Shown here: positions 21,223-23,136 of the stretch, in pieces
How the letters are laid out: every line of letters starts with the position of its first letter
Numbering within the stretch: the stretch's first letter is position 1
DNA from: JBDKGV01 sp039798005
Lineage (GTDB): Bacteria > Fibrobacterota > Fibrobacteria > UBA5070
Direction of reading: 5' to 3'
Assembly: GCA_039798005.1 (NCBI GenBank)
Contig: JBDKGV010000021.1
Coordinates: forward strand, 1 to 23,136
Length of the DNA stretch: 23,136 nucleotides
The notes under the pieces: generated by a model
The model's input: the letters and a program-made list of their open reading frames with translations, nothing else
The model's database searches: none
What the model was told of the DNA's origin: nothing
Translations under genes and position numbers: made by a program

Positions 21223-23133
21223 CTATTTGCGGGCTTCGATCTCTTCCTTGGCGAAATTGACAAATTCCGTCAAACTCATGGCGCCCTTGTCGCCCTCCTT
21301 GCGCTTGCGGACCGAGACCTTCTCGTCCGTCACTTCCTTCTCGCCCACCACCAAGAGGTAGGGGAGCTTCTTGGTCTCGCCCTGGCGGATCTTGTAGCCG
21401 AGCTTCTCGTTCGACTCGTCGAGCTCCACGCGGATGCCGGCCTTGCGAAGGTCGGCGGTCACGGACTTGGCGTAGTCGAGGTACTTCTCGGAGACGGGGA
21501 TCACCAGGGCCTGCTGCGGAGCGAGCCAGGTGGGGAAGTCGCCGGCGTAGTTCTCGATCAGGATGCCGATGAAGCGCTCCAAGGAGCCCAGGATGGCGCG
21601 GTGGAGCATGACCGGGGCGTGCTTCTGCCCGTCCTCGCCCACGTACTCGGCGCCCAGGCGCACGGGCATATTGAAGTCAACTTGGATGGTGCCGCACTGC
21701 CAGTGGCGACCCAGGCAATCCTTGAGGGTGAACTCGAGCTTGGGGCCGTAGAAGGCGCCTTCGCCGGGATTGAGGGTGTAGTCGAGATTGGCCTGCTTGC
21801 AGGCTTCGGCCAGGGCCGCCTCGGCCTTGTCCCACACCTCGTCGGAGCCCACGCGCTTCTCTGGGCGGGTGGAGAACTTGACCAGGATGTCGGTGAAGCC
21901 GAAGTCCGCGTACATCTCCTTCAAAAGGGCGCAGAAGTCCGCGACCTCCGTGGCGATCTGGGCCTCGGTGCAGAAGATGTGGGCGTCGTCCTGGACGAAG
22001 CCGCGCACGCGCATGATGCCGTGCAGCGTGCCCGAGGGCTCGTTGCGCACGCAGGAGCCGAACTCGGCGATGCGCAGCGGAAGCTCGCGGTAGGAACGCA
22101 GGCCCTGGTTGAAGATCTGGATGTGGCCGGGGCAGTTCATCGGCTTGATCGAGAAGGTGTTCTTCTCGGACTCGGTCACGAACATCGCGTCCTGGTACTT
22201 GTCCCAGTGGCCCGACTTCTCCCACAGCGACTTGCTCATGACGCTTGGGGTGTGAACCTCGCGGTAGCCGGCGTTCTCGATCTTGCCGCGCACGTAGTTC
22301 TGCAGGGCGCGGTAGATGGTCCAGCCGTTGGGGTGCCAGAACACCATGCCGGGGTTGTCTTCCTGCATGTGGAACAGCTCGAGCTTGCGGCCCAGCACGC
22401 GGTGGTCGCGCTTCTTGGCTTCTTCCAAGTTCTTGATGTGCTCCTCGACGCCCTTCTTGTCGTGGAAGGCGGTCGCGTACAGGCGCTGCAGCATGGGGCG
22501 CTTCTCGTCGCCGCGCCAGTAGGCACCGGCCACGGAGAGGAGCTTGACGTGCTTCAAAAAACCCGTGTGCGGCACGTGCGGTCCGCGGCAGAGGTCGAAG
22601 AACCCGCCTTGGGTATAGACGCTGACCGTCTCGTCCGACCACTCTTGCATCATTTCGACCTTGTAGGTCTCGCCTTGGGCGCCCCACTTCTCGATGGCCT
22701 CGAGACGGTTGACGTCGGAGCGCTCGATGGACAGTTTCTGTCCGGCAAGCTCGGCCATTCTTTTCTCGATGGCCTCGAAGTCGTCGGGCGTGAACTTGTG
22801 CGTCGAGTCGATGTCGTAGTAGAAGCCGTTCTCGATCACCGGGCCGATGGCAAGCTTGAGCCCCGGATAGAGCTCGGTGAGGGCCTGGGCCATCAGGTGG
22901 GCGGCGCTGTGGCGCACGATGGCAAGCGACTCCGGGTCGCGGGTCGTGTAGAGGCGGATCGAGCAGCTTCCCGGCAGGGGGCGCTTGAGGTCCCACTCCA
23001 CGCCGTCCACGAGCACCGCTATGGAGGCGTCGGCCAGACGCGGCGAGATCGAGGTCGCCACGTCGAACCCGGTCGTGCCGGTGGGAAACGTCTTGGCGGT
23101 TCCGTCGGGCAGCGTGATGGTCAGTTCGGACAT
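21223..23133 (-). CDS. thrS: Threonyl-tRNA synthetase
   Basis: This complete 636-residue class II synthetase charges tRNA-Thr. The order is an N-terminal TGS domain (1-62), the editing domain (about 65-225) with HSAAH (75-79), C182 and H186, the catalytic core (about 240-530), and the anticodon-binding domain (about 540-632). The three zinc ligands that recognise threonine are C334 (in NCPGH), H385 (in DDAHIF) and H511 (in LHRAILGS), which match the E. coli numbering. Motif 2 (RIAEFGSCVRNEPSG) and motif 3 (around HRAILGSLERF) are intact. The start ATG at 23133 is at the window edge, so its ribosome binding site is barely visible. The usual thrS-infC order is not seen; a terminator follows instead. 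Confidence 0.98.
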   Translation of the reverse strand: MSELTITLPDGTAKTFPTGTTGFDVATSISPRLADASIAVLVDGVEWDLKRPLPGSCSIRLYTTRDPESLAIVRHSAAHLMAQALTELYPGLKLAIGPVIENGFYYDIDSTHKFTPDDFEAIEKRMAELAGQKLSIERSDVNRLEAIEKWGAQGETYKVEMMQEWSDETVSVYTQGGFFDLCRGPHVPHTGFLKHVKLLSVAGAYWRGDEKRPMLQRLYATAFHDKKGVEEHIKNLEEAKKRDHRVLGRKLELFHMQEDNPGMVFWHPNGWTIYRALQNYVRGKIENAGYREVHTPSVMSKSLWEKSGHWDKYQDAMFVTESEKNTFSIKPMNCPGHIQIFNQGLRSYRELPLRIAEFGSCVRNEPSGTLHGIMRVRGFVQDDAHIFCTEAQIATEVADFCALLKEMYADFGFTDILVKFSTRPEKRVGSDEVWDKAEAALAEACKQANLDYTLNPGEGAFYGPKLEFTLKDCLGRHWQCGTIQVDFNMPVRLGAEYVGEDGQKHAPVMLHRAILGSLERFIGILIENYAGDFPTWLAPQQALVIPVSEKYLDYAKSVTADLRKAGIRVELDESNEKLGYKIRQGETKKLPYLLVVGEKEVTDEKVSVRKRKEGDKGAMSLTEFVNFAKEEIEARK

Positions 23134-23136
23134 GGC

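Noticed and set aside
1..23136. CRISPR arrays, tRNA or rRNA genes, insertion sequences, phage or integrase genes
   Set aside because: I looked for regularly spaced repeats, tRNA-like cloverleaf ends, transposase motifs and flanking inverted repeats and saw none.

Overview
The window looks like a chromosomal segment of a GC-rich Fibrobacterota-type bacterium. The main reason is two proteins of the TIGR02147 family, a paralogous family best known from Fibrobacter. Other reasons are lipoproteins with DUF2341/LamG modules and a series of secreted plant-cell-wall enzymes with repeated non-catalytic tail domains. This assignment is inferred from protein recognition; no rRNA is present.

Bases 1-17800 form a polysaccharide-degradation region. 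In order it holds: the first codons of a lipoprotein gene, overlapped by a TIGR02147 regulator (-); a PL7 lyase and a CBM35-GH26 mannanase (+); an expansin-like protein, an unrecognised secreted protein and a GH62 arabinofuranosidase (-); a second lipoprotein overlapped by a second TIGR02147 regulator (-); two PL1 pectate lyases and a GH43-CBM6 enzyme (+); and a GH30 subfamily 8-like glucuronoxylanase (-). Together these would loosen and cut mannan, arabinoxylan, glucuronoxylan, pectin and an alginate-like uronan. No SusC/SusD, TonB receptor, ABC or PTS transporter is present, so uptake is encoded elsewhere.

Two organisational themes stand out. First, each TIGR02147 gene overlaps the start of a lipoprotein gene and points away from a secreted polysaccharide lyase (PL7 in one case, PL1 in the other). 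This suggests two copies of one regulatory/surface module. Second, a roughly 60-80 residue beta-rich domain resembling type IX secretion sorting tails ends most of the enzymes. It is also found inside two proteins, apparently inserted into a carboxypeptidase-regulatory-like domain.

Bases 18000-23136 are ordinary chromosome: prmA with a DUF1761 membrane protein (+), a response regulator-GGDEF diguanylate cyclase (-), a gene-free 660-base stretch rich in inverted repeats, and a complete thrS (-) with its own terminator. Several intrinsic terminators are clear, most notably at 6617-6653, 12888-12913 and 21134-21163.
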